Below are positions 23,505 to 34,225 of a stretch of 64,000 nucleotides of DNA, in pieces. Within the stretch, counting starts at the first letter, position 1, and each line of letters opens with the position of its first letter. Source of the stretch: Craspedostauros australis (lineage: Eukaryota; Bacillariophyta; Bacillariophyceae; Mastogloiales; Achnanthaceae); NCBI GenBank assembly GCA_026770025.1, contig JAMXDE010000011.1:1240001-1304000 (forward strand), in the 5' to 3' direction. The position numbers were made by a program, and so were the translations under genes. Below the pieces are notes generated by a model. The model was given only the letters and a program-made list of their open reading frames with translations, was not told the origin of the DNA and searched no databases.

Positions 23505-26500
23505 CTACGCATCTACAACCACCAAGAACACGATCCAAAGCACGAAAACCACACCCGCCATCCACAGCTGCAACCGGCCAATCAGTTCGAAACGATGAAT
23601 TGCCGTTTCAATTCGCTCGACACGACCATGAATGGAATCACCAACGATGATCTCGCCATCCTCATTGACTTGAGTGCGAAAAATGAGGCGTGCCGGGCAC
23701 AGCTTGCGCCAGTGCACCTGACGCAGACCGCGAAAGAACAGCGTGCAAATGATATTCACGAATACCGCGTTGCACAGCACGAGTAGGACGAGCTGGCAGC
23801 AATGCACAGCGTAGGTTTCCACTTCGCAGTCAGCCTTGATCGTTTCCTCGCGGATGAGAGCGGCATTGGCGCCTTTGCATGGGATGTCGCGACATGAATC
23901 GATGTGCTTCGAACAGTCGATGCGCGGATCCGCCAAGGTTGGGACCTCCATGGGTTGCGCGCATGCGTCGTTGGATGTGTAATGCGACAGCGGTTGGAAG
24001 GTCATGCTGGGTTCAGAATCCTTGTCGATGGGGCACGTCAGAGGGTATGACTCTTGAGGACATCGCGACGTGTCAGGGTAGCCTCGGAAGCCGCAGCAAG
24101 CGATCTGGAACAAGTCGTTGATCTCATCATGGACGCAGGCATCAAGCAACAAAAGCTGTGCTCTGGACTGGTTATGTGCCTCCGCCGCATCCTGCAACGC
24201 GGACTGATAATTCCGGAAGGAGATTTGCGCCTCAAAGGTTCCCTGGTTGCAACCGAATCGCGAGAGCTCCATACATCGCACCTCCTGTTTGGAATGCTCA
24301 ATGTTCCCCCGCAGATTCGCCTCGTTGACGAGGATGGGGACGAAGAAGTCATTCGCCAAGAATGTGCCATCCATCGTGGCGCCGCAGCCATCCTGCACCA
24401 CTGGATACCAGAAGTAGATTACGCACAAGCAGATCGGAAGGGCCATGAGCAGCAGCACGATCCACGGACTCGCAACGGCTCTCATCAGCACCGCAAGGAA
24501 GAGCCGTGTCATGGTCGCCTGATCTTGGAGTTGGTCACCGATGCCAAAGTCGATCAATGGTAGGTCCGGAATTGCACCCGAAGAATAGATGCGTTCCAAC
24601 CGCCACAGGCGAAACGCCTGGAACAGCACCTCCGGTATCCAGGTATGCGATGTGATGGAGCCGAACACCAACGGCACGATGTCGGGAATCACGATGCGCG
24701 GGAGGCTGGTGTGGAGGTAGGAGAACGAGGTCCCGTTGTCCTTGCGAGGGAACACTTCTGGTTGTTTGATCGTGATGGTTGGAATGGTGATATTCGGGGA
24801 GCTGCTCACTAAGTCACCGAATCCATCCAGACCGCTCTCGATCCCGATACTTGCGTCGACTCCCACCTGCTTGTGGACTTCGATCTCACCCAGCGGGCTG
24901 GATATGCCAGGCGTGGATCCAGAGTAGGATGGTGGGTTGTAGTCGTCCAGAGACAGGAGTGCCTTCACGGAGTCTGTCCAATTGTCTAGCACAGCATCGG
25001 CAAACAAAGATGATTGCAGTTCGACCCCGTCGATGGTGTAGCCCATGAACATCCGGAGCTGCGAGATGGCATCTTGGATGAGCTGCTGGCTGGTGGCGAG
25101 GTTGTATGAAGGGGTTGGCACCATCATCACTCGGGGTAGCAATGACGCTGAGATCGGAATGCCGGATGTGTCGAAGTATTCCGGTGCTCGAACACCTGGA
25201 GGGAGAAGATCGATGACGAATGCATGCGCATCGACCAAGCGGCCGTACATGTCTTCGTACCAAAGCTCCAGCTCGTTGATGCTGGCGAGGAAATCGTCAG
25301 CGCGTCCCGTCACGATGTTCAGCTCGATAACAGATTGGTTCATGGCCTTCTCAACGCTCTTGAGGATGTCGGCGATGCGCAGCTCCACGTGAGGGTAGGA
25401 AATGCTGGCCTCGAAGCTGGATGCCGTACTGTGCTCTCGCGCGAGGCGTAGAGCTGGGGAGATGCGTTCGGTCACGAAGTACTGGACGTCGTAGGTGGTC
25501 CGGTCCTGGGCGTAGGCCGCCACTCGATGGAGGCTGGATTCACTTGTCGCAAGGTACTCATTGAACTCGGATATGACGTCGGACTCGGCGTCGTGCAACT
25601 CATCACCAAGCATCGCGATGGTGGCTTGCAGGTGCTCGTGGGAGCATCGCATCGACTCGTTCACGTATTTCAAGGGCATTCCGTTGTTTCTCCACTCGAC
25701 GAGGCCTCGCTTGGGTTCCATGGAGTTGCGCTCGCAGTGCTCCGCCATTGCTTCGGCTCTTCGTGCAGCTTCGGCATTAGCTCTTTGCAGGTGCTGGATG
25801 CGCTGCGCCTCCTTCTGGAAGTCCACCTCTCGCTCTGCATCCAACCGATGGAACGATTGCTTCACGCACATCACGTACGCATCTGCCTCCGATTGGATGA
25901 CGCTGTGCAACCGATCCAAGGGACGTTGAATTCCACGCTGTGGCACCGTCAATGGAATGACGAGGGTTGACACCCACAAGAAGAATGAGAAGCTCCAGCG
26001 GGGCACGGTGATGAGAAAGTGAAGGATGGCCATGTGGGAACGATTTTGCTTCAATTTCTGCACACTGAGGATGCTTTGCTCACATTCACATTCACATTGG
26101 TCACCGCCCTCACTGCTGGCGCCGCCAATGCTCCGATTTTCATGATGACGGTGATCATGGCGATGGTGATGGTGATGACGATGACAATGACGATCCCATG
26201 CAGCATCATTATCACGCCATTTTCCGTCTGGCCCATTCATATCCGTAGTAGCAATGCTGCCACAACTTTTGTCGTCGTCGTCGTCTTCGTATCCACCGTG
26301 CAGCGTGGTTTGATTGATTTCCATGCGTATTCCGCCAATTGGCATCTGCCATTCGTCGATGAAGGAGTCCGATGGGGCGTCCGTGCCTTTGCGCTCCACT
26401 CTGGCCTTGGGTGAATTGTCGGATTGCACCATACGGATGCCTCTTTCAACCGAGCTGGTGATGCTTGCGTTGTCGCTACGATCGTCGTCGCTCAAGCAAC

Positions 26501-26534
26501 CTTCCACCATCGTGAGGGAACGTCTCGACGCCAT
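23505..26534 (-). CDS. Unrecognised four-span membrane protein with Cys-rich loop
   Basis: A 1009-residue uninterrupted frame from ATG 26534. Residues 1-165 are acidic and polar, with a His-rich run (HRHHHHHRHDHRHH) and an alternating Cys-acidic motif (CECECE), suggesting metal binding. Hydrophobic segments sit at about 180-200 (FSFFLWVSTLVIPL), 690-715 (IVLLLMALPICLCVIYFWY), 905-930 (LVLLVLCNAVFVNIICTLFF) and at the extreme C-terminus (MAGVVFVLWIVFLVVV). The first loop (about 490 residues) is mostly helical with N-glycosylation sequons. The second loop (about 190 residues) has about 15 Cys, including GCNQG, ACCGFRG, DSCRDIPC and HCC, as in disulphide-bonded ectodomains. Large loops resemble prominin- or DC-STAMP-like topology, but no diagnostic motif was found, so no function is assigned. 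The gene converges on the E3-ligase gene. Confidence 0.72.
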   Translation of the reverse strand: MASRRSLTMVEGCLSDDDRSDNASITSSVERGIRMVQSDNSPKARVERKGTDAPSDSFIDEWQMPIGGIRMEINQTTLHGGYEDDDDDKSCGSIATTDMNGPDGKWRDNDAAWDRHCHRHHHHHRHDHRHHENRSIGGASSEGGDQCECECEQSILSVQKLKQNRSHMAILHFLITVPRWSFSFFLWVSTLVIPLTVPQRGIQRPLDRLHSVIQSEADAYVMCVKQSFHRLDAEREVDFQKEAQRIQHLQRANAEAARRAEAMAEHCERNSMEPKRGLVEWRNNGMPLKYVNESMRCSHEHLQATIAMLGDELHDAESDVISEFNEYLATSESSLHRVAAYAQDRTTYDVQYFVTERISPALRLAREHSTASSFEASISYPHVELRIADILKSVEKAMNQSVIELNIVTGRADDFLASINELELWYEDMYGRLVDAHAFVIDLLPPGVRAPEYFDTSGIPISASLLPRVMMVPTPSYNLATSQQLIQDAISQLRMFMGYTIDGVELQSSLFADAVLDNWTDSVKALLSLDDYNPPSYSGSTPGISSPLGEIEVHKQVGVDASIGIESGLDGFGDLVSSSPNITIPTITIKQPEVFPRKDNGTSFSYLHTSLPRIVIPDIVPLVFGSITSHTWIPEVLFQAFRLWRLERIYSSGAIPDLPLIDFGIGDQLQDQATMTRLFLAVLMRAVASPWIVLLLMALPICLCVIYFWYPVVQDGCGATMDGTFLANDFFVPILVNEANLRGNIEHSKQEVRCMELSRFGCNQGTFEAQISFRNYQSALQDAAEAHNQSRAQLLLLDACVHDEINDLFQIACCGFRGYPDTSRCPQESYPLTCPIDKDSEPSMTFQPLSHYTSNDACAQPMEVPTLADPRIDCSKHIDSCRDIPCKGANAALIREETIKADCEVETYAVHCCQLVLLVLCNAVFVNIICTLFFRGLRQVHWRKLCPARLIFRTQVNEDGEIIVGDSIHGRVERIETAIHRFELIGRLQLWMAGVVFVLWIVFLVVVDA

Positions 26535-27271
26535 ACTCGTCGTGGTTAGAGGATGCGAGAATGTGGTTTTGGGGGTGTCTGGTTGTGGTCTTGTATGCGA
26601 GGCAGCATGTGTGTGGGTACTCTCCTGACATGTTTGTTTGAAAGAAACAGGGGTTCCCTGTTTTGTGTGTGTTATTTTCTCGTCCGACTTGAAGATAACG
26701 ATATGCGTTAAAACGTTATACTAACGTTATACTAACGTTATTACGCGATGGCGCCAAAAACGGGATGGCACGATGTTTTGATTCCTTTGGATCGAAGAAC
26801 GGCCTGTTCTGTTCCGATTTGTGGATGTGGTGCGCCAGATTTTCAAAGTACGGATTCCTCTGCAGGGCATGGTTCGCGACCGTACACCTTGGTAAGGATT
26901 GTACAGATGGTGTCAAGAGAGTCTTCAAACCAGATCTTTCTCACATGTTCTCGTCGATCCTTTCTTGGTGTTGGGTGTTGGGTTTGGGTAGTACACGCGG
27001 CGGTCGGCAAGTGACGAGCGTGGGCAGTACTTGTCACGTGGACGGTGTTGTTCATACTGTTGCTGTTGTTGTTGTTGTTGTTGTTGTTGTTGAGTTGGTG
27101 CCGGCAACCACACCACACCAAAGCTTCACTTCTCATTCTTGTTGTTCTCATAAAAGCGATCTTTGCCAAAAGAATCCGAAGCCACACCGAACACACGCAC
27201 TCCGCAAAACCAGCGGAAGTCAGCACCAGCACCAAGCACCAACACCACAACTCAACAAAACAACAACCAAG
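26535..27271. promoter_or_regulatory. Divergent promoter region with phased AACGTTAT repeats
   Basis: Between the four-span protein and the small Tyr-rich gene. AACGTTAT occurs at 26712, 26723 and 26734, exactly 11 bp apart. A (GTT)n run of eight or more units lies at about 27060-27090. No coding region is supported. Confidence 0.5.
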
Positions 27272-28320
27272 ATGCCAAGCGGAAACGGAGGTCATTCTGG
27301 CACCAACAGCCAGGGCAACGACTACAGCACGCCAGGCGGAAGCAACTCTGACACAGGCTCGAGCTACCATTGTAAGTTGCGCGTCGTGAAACGAGATGAG
27401 TGGCTGCCTGCTGCTGGTGGGCAAGAAAGCTGGCCGACAAACGGGAAAGATTGTGAAGTGGAGACCATGGCACCCGTGGTTCGTGTGTCGTTCCGTTCTC
27501 GCAGGTGTGATACACCAACCTCTCACCCCTGGCTTTGCGTTTCTTCCTTCGCACTTTCAATTCGGAACCACGCCACGCTCCCCATGCTCCGACTCCATCC
27601 CACGTACCATGCTGACACAGACTCCAACTCGGATGGATCCTACTACTACAGCAATGACAATGGAAGGTGAGCGTGATTTTGACAACCAGCGATCAAGGCA
27701 CTGCTTGGATCGCCTTCATTCATGTTGCTGTGTGCGTGTTGCACGTCTTGCCTCGTGTGATGACCGACAGCAGCCACATCAACGACAGCCGATGCGCTTA
27801 ACCACCTCATGCTATCCGCTGCTCTCTCCTGTACTCCCACCGACGCTCAACTCCCCGCTTCGCCCGCCCCCAACTCCCACCATGCCCTGACCAAACATGC
27901 TCCACCGCAACCACAACCACACATGATCACAACACCCCACACCGCTCCGCCCATCCAAAACGTCCTACGAACTCCGCCTGGCCCGAACCCAAACCATCCC
28001 GTTCATGCCTCGCGTTGCCACACTGCCGCCCATGCCCCATGCCCACACCCAATTACGCTGCCACTTCACCACCACCGATCCGAATTGACGCGTGCACATG
28101 CCATGCGACTCACGAACTGATGTCGATTTGGTGTTGTATCCGCACCCACGACACCCTCCCACATCCCATGTCTGCGTACGGACCCGAATCAAATCGAATC
28201 CATCCACCCCGCATCGCATCGCACACCCCGATCATACAATATCAACCGTCTCTCCCACGCAGTACGTACTACTCCGACCCAAGCGGCGGAGGCCACTACA
28301 CCCCATCGAGTGGCAAATAG
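27272..28320 (+). CDS. Small Tyr/Ser/Gly-rich protein, three exons including a 46-nt exon
   Basis: Exons 27272-27371, 27621-27666 and 28263-28320 join in phases 1 and 2 to a protein of about 67 residues. It reads GTNSQGNDY, then SSYHYSNSDGSYYYSND, then NGSTYY and ends YTPSSGK. Each piece alone is too short to stand out, but splicing through GTAAGT/ACAG and GTGAGC/GCAG sites joins the YHYSN, GSYYYSN and GSTYY units continuously. From memory, small proteins with SYHYSNSDGSYYY-type repeats occur in fungi and algae; no function is established that I can cite. No signal peptide or membrane helix. Introns (249 and 596 bases) far exceed the coding sequence. The repeat continuity across both junctions is the main evidence. 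Confidence 0.72.
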
Positions 28321-29526
28321 CCACAGCAACCAACGATTGCCGCCCTGTCCTGTCCACATCTAAGGTTGCTGCGCCGACAACTGCCGCACCTACGTACTAC
28401 ACCAAACACGAACACTCTTGATTGAGGATCGCCGAATTCCGAGCGACGCCAACAGCTCCGCCATACCAGGACCAAGAACAGAAATAGCAACACATACTGT
28501 GGTCTCACACAGAAGAGTTGAGAATGAGAAGAAGCGACAGAACCGCGGACGTCAACATGCATCGTCCCATCCAACGCCCGCGCAGAACCACAGCGCTGCC
28601 CATTCGATGGTGCCCATCCTCGGTTCGATTCCGTCCCACTCCCATACCCGTTGCACAGTCCCCGAGTTGGGCCCGGGACGACCACCCACACTGCTTCCCT
28701 CCGTCTCTCCTCGCTGTCAAGCACGAACAGACCACCACCCACAACACAAACAACAACATCGAAAATAAATAAATATCTCATTGATTATACCGCCAACACA
28801 CGCAGAGTGCCGTTGATGAATGTTAAACAAAACGTTCAGCCGTCTCATTTGTCTACAGATAGATAATGGTCATCGACATCTGTTTCATGTTGGAGCATGT
28901 TTGTGGGGCTACAAGTGGATAAGACAGTACCTTTCGTACTTGCATAGAATCGTCTGAAGGAGGATAGATGTAGCGCTCCGCCGCCATCGCACTTGGCTTC
29001 GTTCTTCTCCGTTCAGATCGTGTTTGGAGGAAAACAAGACCACTTTCAGCACCGCCTAATTTCGATAGTCTACGTCTCTGGAATTTGCGAAGTCGTGGAT
29101 GATGTCGTCAGTGCCATCGTCATCAAGATTCGAGGATGCGCTCCGTTTCCACTCTCCGTCCACCCATCAAGGTGGGTGACGACAACAACAACAACAAAAG
29201 CAGGCAAACAGGAAAAGCCAACAGGGAAGGTGGAGCCCGATCAACCATAGAAGGAATGCAAACAGGAACTGCCGCCATCGTCATCATCATTGCCCTTTTT
29301 CTTTGCCTTTGGCTTTGTCTTCACCTTCACAAACTATCATACGACTACATTTGTTCGCTCACATCATCACATTGAACATCAACACGCTCTCTCTCTCTCT
29401 CTGCCAATCAAGAGAAGAGCAGCACGACTGCCAACAACAACAACCAAGTGCTTGAGAATCACCCCCGGCGACACACCATACGTACTATACCACTCTCGAG
29501 TACCGTACGCAACTGCTGCACCCACC
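28321..29526. other. Intergenic region upstream of the fibrillin gene
   Basis: About 1.2 kb without a supported gene. AATAAATAAATA at about 28766 could serve in polyadenylation of the small Tyr-rich gene. A short CT repeat at about 29389-29402 and CAA repeats precede the fibrillin ATG. Confidence 0.45.
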
Positions 29527-30591
29527 ATGTCATCAATGAACTCATCCATGTTGTCACAGGGTTCACCGTCGCGGGCATTGCTGACGACACTCTGCATGTG
29601 CGTGCTGCTGACGCAACCGATCGATGCATTCTCCCCTGCCGCATGCAGCGCATTCAGGACAGTCTGCAAGAGCGCATCACACGGCCAGCAACGAGACGTC
29701 GCGCAACAGCGCACAGAGTCCACGCGACGATGGAACGCCGTGCCAGGCTGCGCGGCGTCCAGAACCGCGTTGCACGCCAGCAGCGCGACGGATATGGAAA
29801 ACAGTCCCGCCGCCGAACATCACTCGGAGACGACGCAGCAGCTTGCCGACGAAGAAGAAGAAGACGAGGACGACGACGACGACGTGGAGGAGGATGGGTT
29901 CGATTTCATGATGATGGACGAGGACCCGGACGCGGAGGAGTTTCCGTCGCCTGACAATCTGGACACGATGGAGGTGAAGGAGCTGCTGCTGGATCTGCTG
30001 CCGCGCATGAGAGGCAAGGCCGAGGAGTACGCAGCGGTGGAATCCTACGTGAACGCGCTGGAGGGGCGGTACATGCCGGTGCAGACTTTGGACTTTCTCA
30101 ACATGGCCATGTCGGGGGAATGGCAATTGCTGTTCTCGACGAACCTCGCAGGCGGTCCCAAACCGACGTTCCGGCTTCGCGAGTTGGTTCAGATTGTGGA
30201 ACCGAACGACCGCGATGGCGTGTGCAACAACCAGGCGACGTGGGATCTGATCGTGGACGGCCCGGACTTCGATTCCAGCGGCACCTTTACGGCGAAATGC
30301 GCCTACGAAGTGACGCAGGGCTCCCGGCTGTCCATGGAGCTGAAGGATCATGTCCTGGAGCTGAAGACGGGCGCCCGCGTCCCGAAGGACGTGTCGGAGC
30401 TGGTGGGATTTCTGCACCGCGCCATGCCGAAGGAGATGTTCGATCCGAACGACCATTCGATGGACACGACCTACCTGGACGGCGACCTGCGCATCGTGCG
30501 AATGACGGGTGGGAACTTCGAAGGCGTCCGCGACATCTTCATTCGAAGTGGCAGCATGGAGATCAACCCGACCAACAACAGCAGCGACTGA
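29527..30591 (+). CDS. Plastid lipid-associated protein (PAP/fibrillin family)
   Basis: A 354-residue single-exon protein. A signal peptide (LLTTLCMCVLLTQPIDAFSP) ends in an ASAFAP-type motif, followed by a transit-peptide-like Ser/Arg-rich stretch, so plastid import is expected. An acidic run (poly-Asp/Glu, about residues 105-130) precedes the PAP domain: VKELLLDLLPRM, SGEWQLLFSTN, RLRELVQIVEP, then TTYLDGDLRIVRM and DIFIRSG near the C-terminus. The W-x-L-L-F-S-T and TYLDGDLRI elements are characteristic of the fibrillin lipocalin-like fold. Fibrillins bind lipids or isoprenoids at plastoglobules and thylakoids; the ligand of this one cannot be told from sequence. An upstream frame extension to 29290 is simple-sequence leader. 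Confidence 0.87.
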   Translation: MSSMNSSMLSQGSPSRALLTTLCMCVLLTQPIDAFSPAACSAFRTVCKSASHGQQRDVAQQRTESTRRWNAVPGCAASRTALHASSATDMENSPAAEHHSETTQQLADEEEEDEDDDDDVEEDGFDFMMMDEDPDAEEFPSPDNLDTMEVKELLLDLLPRMRGKAEEYAAVESYVNALEGRYMPVQTLDFLNMAMSGEWQLLFSTNLAGGPKPTFRLRELVQIVEPNDRDGVCNNQATWDLIVDGPDFDSSGTFTAKCAYEVTQGSRLSMELKDHVLELKTGARVPKDVSELVGFLHRAMPKEMFDPNDHSMDTTYLDGDLRIVRMTGGNFEGVRDIFIRSGSMEINPTNNSSD

Positions 30592-32879
30592 AGATCTCGG
30601 CAGGCATGGCTCGTACTGTACGACTAGAGTATCCGCATTGACCACTCTCCCATCATAGTTACAACGACAAATGGTGAATACAACGGTATTACGTATTATA
30701 GAATATGTAACAGAGTGGAGTGGAGTGGAGTGGAGTACTCTGCTCCATTTGTTCTCGAATTCTGCTGTGCAACTCTACTTCTGATGCCATTGATGATGGT
30801 GCTGATAGGGCCATCAGGTCGCCAAACGCGGCTCCCTTGCGCAGAATCCTCTCGCAGACCACGGTCACAAGATTGAAGCGCAAAGGAATCACCAGATTCG
30901 ATACGGGAATGAACATTCACCTCGTGACTCCATTTCTGCCAATCGTTGCGCACAGTACCAAAAGGTACATCCAATTCAGCCAAGTACCACGCAGCAGTAC
31001 TCCAAAGGACTGGATTGGTACTGCCAAGACCGAGCTTGTCCAATGAAACTTCGCGGAAAGCGCCCGGTAGGCTGTTTGCTGAGCCCCAAGTCATCGCGGG
31101 GTACATAGCTTCGTCGGTCCAATAAGCGTTCACGAGTGTGGGTCCCTCTCCATGTCACTGTCACTCCGCCTAATTATATGTTTTCGTGAAACAGTCATTT
31201 CTGCTATCGCCGTCCAAGACCAACGACAATTAACCTCAAGAAGCTATTTCAGTCTTTCGTTTATGTCCATCGTATGTTTGGAGTTGGCTTTTGTCGGCTT
31301 TGTTCTTGTCATCGTGTCCCGCCGGTGTATTGTTTCTGTCATCCTTCCCTTGGTGTCGCTGATCTTGTCTTGGCGGTGGTATGTCCGATGTCCGTCTGTG
31401 CGTGCTTCGGTGCTTTTTCATGGTTTTGTGCCTCTTTGTGCGGAAATGTTACGTCTTGTCTGCGCTTGTCCGTGTGCCGCGGTGTGTTGGTGTGGCGGAG
31501 TTGCACCATGGCTGGATTGTGCCTTTGGGACTGACAAACACTTTTCATCATTCGACGAAGACCGAAACAAACGCGAGGAGGACACAAGGCGGACATCGTG
31601 AAGCTTCTCTGGCATGAGCGAAATCCGCACGAGGAACCGAACGAACAACAACTCGCAAGACACAGCACGAGCACCGGTAGCTCGCGGTACGAACAGGACA
31701 CAGCGCTGTTGGCGGCACAGCAACGCGTACCATCCACCAGCGCCAAACGATAACGCCAGAACTCTACTTGCGATCCGGTCATCATCGCCATCCCAAGGAC
31801 CCTGATTCATCCACTGATCGAACATCCTCATCACCATCATCGTCGCTGCCGTTGTGATCGTTGTCATCGTTGTCATCGTTGTCATCGTTGCCATCGTTCC
31901 CATCGTCGCCGTTGTTACGAGCACCATCACCGGGCAGCAACAAGAGGTTCCACACAAACCACAACAGCTGAACAACGCATTACACCCAACCACACCAGCG
32001 GATCAACCCTTGTGCATCCTTACTCTTGCCACAGCAACCCCCAACGCAAAGCAACCCATCACAACCCATCACAACTCAACCCAAATCAGCGCAAGAAGAG
32101 TCAACGAAAGCACCCTTCTCCACTCTGCAGCATTCCAATACCCGCACATTGGCCATCAGAGCCAACATTGAAGAGGCACTCGCGTCCTTCGCCATTTACA
32201 GAGGGACCGACTGCTCGCATCAGAGCACGAACAAAGAGGGGAAGCCACCCACCAACGGCCGGAGCAGTAACAACGACACCACAAACACAAACACAAACGC
32301 GCTACTAGTACACCACCCTACGTTTCTCTCGCATTCAACCACTCGCACTCGTAAGCCCCTCGTGTTACATTGATCGCCAGCAGCAACATCAACGCAGCAC
32401 ACACATCAAGATCAAGCATAGTAGTACGGCAGCCTTGCCAACAGCGGAACGACGACAACAACAGCAACAACAATTCTGGGGTCGCTCGCAAAGAACTGCC
32501 TTGGGTTGACCCACTTCGCACGCACACGCACACTTGCACGAAAGAGAAAGAGAAACAACATCCACCGATTCGGTCTTTCTCTGCTCTATTGCCACAGCAA
32601 CAGCCATACTGCAACAGGTAGAGCACAGCACCAAAGCAGATTTGGCTCAAACGCGCACAATTATCCCCCGCACGCAAGTGTTCAGCCGAAAGTTGATCAC
32701 GACGAAGTCACGACAGAAGCTCTTGAGCACCACCAACGAAACGGAGGACTCTTCTCCAGAGCAAACCTACTCTGCGCACATCCACAACACATCGCAGCAC
32801 AACGTAACACAACGCAACACACAAGCACCCGCCCAAAGACACATAGAGTGATCAACGGACCATCAACATCACCATCACC
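30592..32879. other. Long intergenic region with GAGTG and ATC-type repeats
   Basis: About 2.3 kb with no supported gene. It contains a GAGTG tandem at 30713-30736, a TCATCGTTG tandem at about 31855-31910, and CAA/CACA-rich sequence up to the next ATG. Frames on either strand start at non-ATG codons or are low complexity. Confidence 0.5.
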
Positions 32880-33398
32880 ATGAGCGACCTTGACGCCAGG
32901 CAGTCCGCCAACAATGACCTCGATGGAGGCGCGCGGGTGCCAGCATGGAAGCTGAGAGAGCAGATGAAGAAGGCCTCGCACCCCACAACGCACGTGCGCA
33001 AGACTCCGCCCTACTCGAAGCCCAAGCCCCAGGACGACATCGACCCCAGCCTCCCGCCTGCCTTCAAGGCCATGTGCAAGGCCCAGCGCAAGAAGAAGAG
33101 CGACCTCGACGACTTCAACTCCCTCGACTCCGTGCACAGCTCAAAATCCTACCAGAGCATGACCAAAACGCCGACCACCAAGAATGATTCGGATTCCTAT
33201 GGATCCGACTCCGACAGCTCCTTCGATGGCCACGACAGTTTCGCAAGTCTTGGCGGCGACGAGAGCGACGATGACGAAGCCTACCGAGAAAGCAAGAACA
33301 TGCTTGCCAAGCAGGAGCTGGAGAGCAACGCCTCCAACACCGTGAGGAACCGTCTCAAGAAGGCCGGCATGAACACGCTCGATCTCATCGCTGAGTAG
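32880..33398 (+). CDS. Small acidic Ser-rich protein of unknown function
   Basis: A 172-residue protein from ATG 32880, preceded by ACCATCACCATCACC. The N-terminus holds VPAWKLREQMKK and PPAFKAMCKAQRKKK, two short basic helices. The middle is Ser/Asp-rich (SDSYGSDSDSSFDGHD, GGDESDDDE), rich in acidic casein-kinase-2-like sites. The C-terminus is helical and charged (VRNRLKKAGMNTLDLIAE). No membrane segment, signal peptide or Cys array. It looks mostly disordered and hydrophilic. Codon use (C/G third positions) resembles neighbouring genes, supporting a real gene, but no family was recognised. Confidence 0.62.
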   Translation: MSDLDARQSANNDLDGGARVPAWKLREQMKKASHPTTHVRKTPPYSKPKPQDDIDPSLPPAFKAMCKAQRKKKSDLDDFNSLDSVHSSKSYQSMTKTPTTKNDSDSYGSDSDSSFDGHDSFASLGGDESDDDEAYRESKNMLAKQELESNASNTVRNRLKKAGMNTLDLIAE

Positions 33399-34225
33399 CC
33401 ATGGTGGCCCTGCCGTGAGAATGAAGGCAACTTCAGCCATTCGAACATCCAATCATCAACCATCCACTCACCCAATCGCCCATTCACCGCCGATGCAAAC
33501 AGAGCCACCACCAACTTCCAATCGACCGCGCCACCTCCGAGGACGGACGGACGGACGGACGGACGAGACCATCACGTTGCAGCGGCAGCAGCAGAGGAGA
33601 GAGGCGGCGAAATAGGGTCGTGGCACCACACAAGGCACAATGCTGCGGCATCGTGTGCCGTGTGTGGTACGTTATGAGTGATACACTGCATCTGACACGA
33701 GAGGAAAGCGCCAAGGTAGGAGCGAAACGCAAAGCGCTGACTTGCAGCCATCAACCAACCACGTTTCTCTCGGCTTCTCCGCGGAGTGAAAGCCTACAAT
33801 CGCGCAACATTTGCTCACGGACAAGCACATGGTGCTGCTGCTGCTCTGCCTTCACATCATCGGGGCGGACACCTCTCCTCAGTCTTTCCCAATCCCCTCT
33901 GCGGCAGTACATCGCCATCGAGTCGACGACCAAGTTGGACGATCCATCCAGCAGATCCCTCGATCATGCCGACCACACCGGACAAGCTGGTTTGGTGGTG
34001 GAAGAGAGGGAAGGAAACGCCGTCGAGGTCGTTGGTTCCAGCGCAGAAGCAAGACCGCCTCTGATGCTCTCCGGGCGGAGGTGGACGCTGAGCCGAACGC
34101 AAACATGGCACTGCATCGGCAATGCTTTCTGGTGTCGATGGCGACGATAGGGCGGGATTCCAGGACCCAGCCGGTTGGCCGGTCTCTCCTCCGCCAACCA
34201 CCAAGAGCCCCTGCGGCTTCAAGCA
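33399..34225. other. Intergenic region with GGAC tandem repeat
   Basis: It contains a (GGAC)n repeat at about 33541-33567. A frame from ATG 33829 begins with a hydrophobic signal-like stretch (MVLLLLCLHIIG) but becomes Arg-rich and featureless, so it is not called as a gene. Confidence 0.4.

Noticed and set aside
29677-30645. 322-codon minus-strand frame
   Set aside because: Antisense of the fibrillin gene; His/Arg/Val-rich with no motif.
30696-31133. 145-codon minus-strand frame with Trp-rich start
   Set aside because: Begins at GTG with no splice context or family match; its end runs into the GAGTG repeat.
31418-31993. 191-codon minus-strand frame
   Set aside because: Met/Thr run comes from the TCATCGTTG tandem; rest is Cys/Ser/Arg noise.
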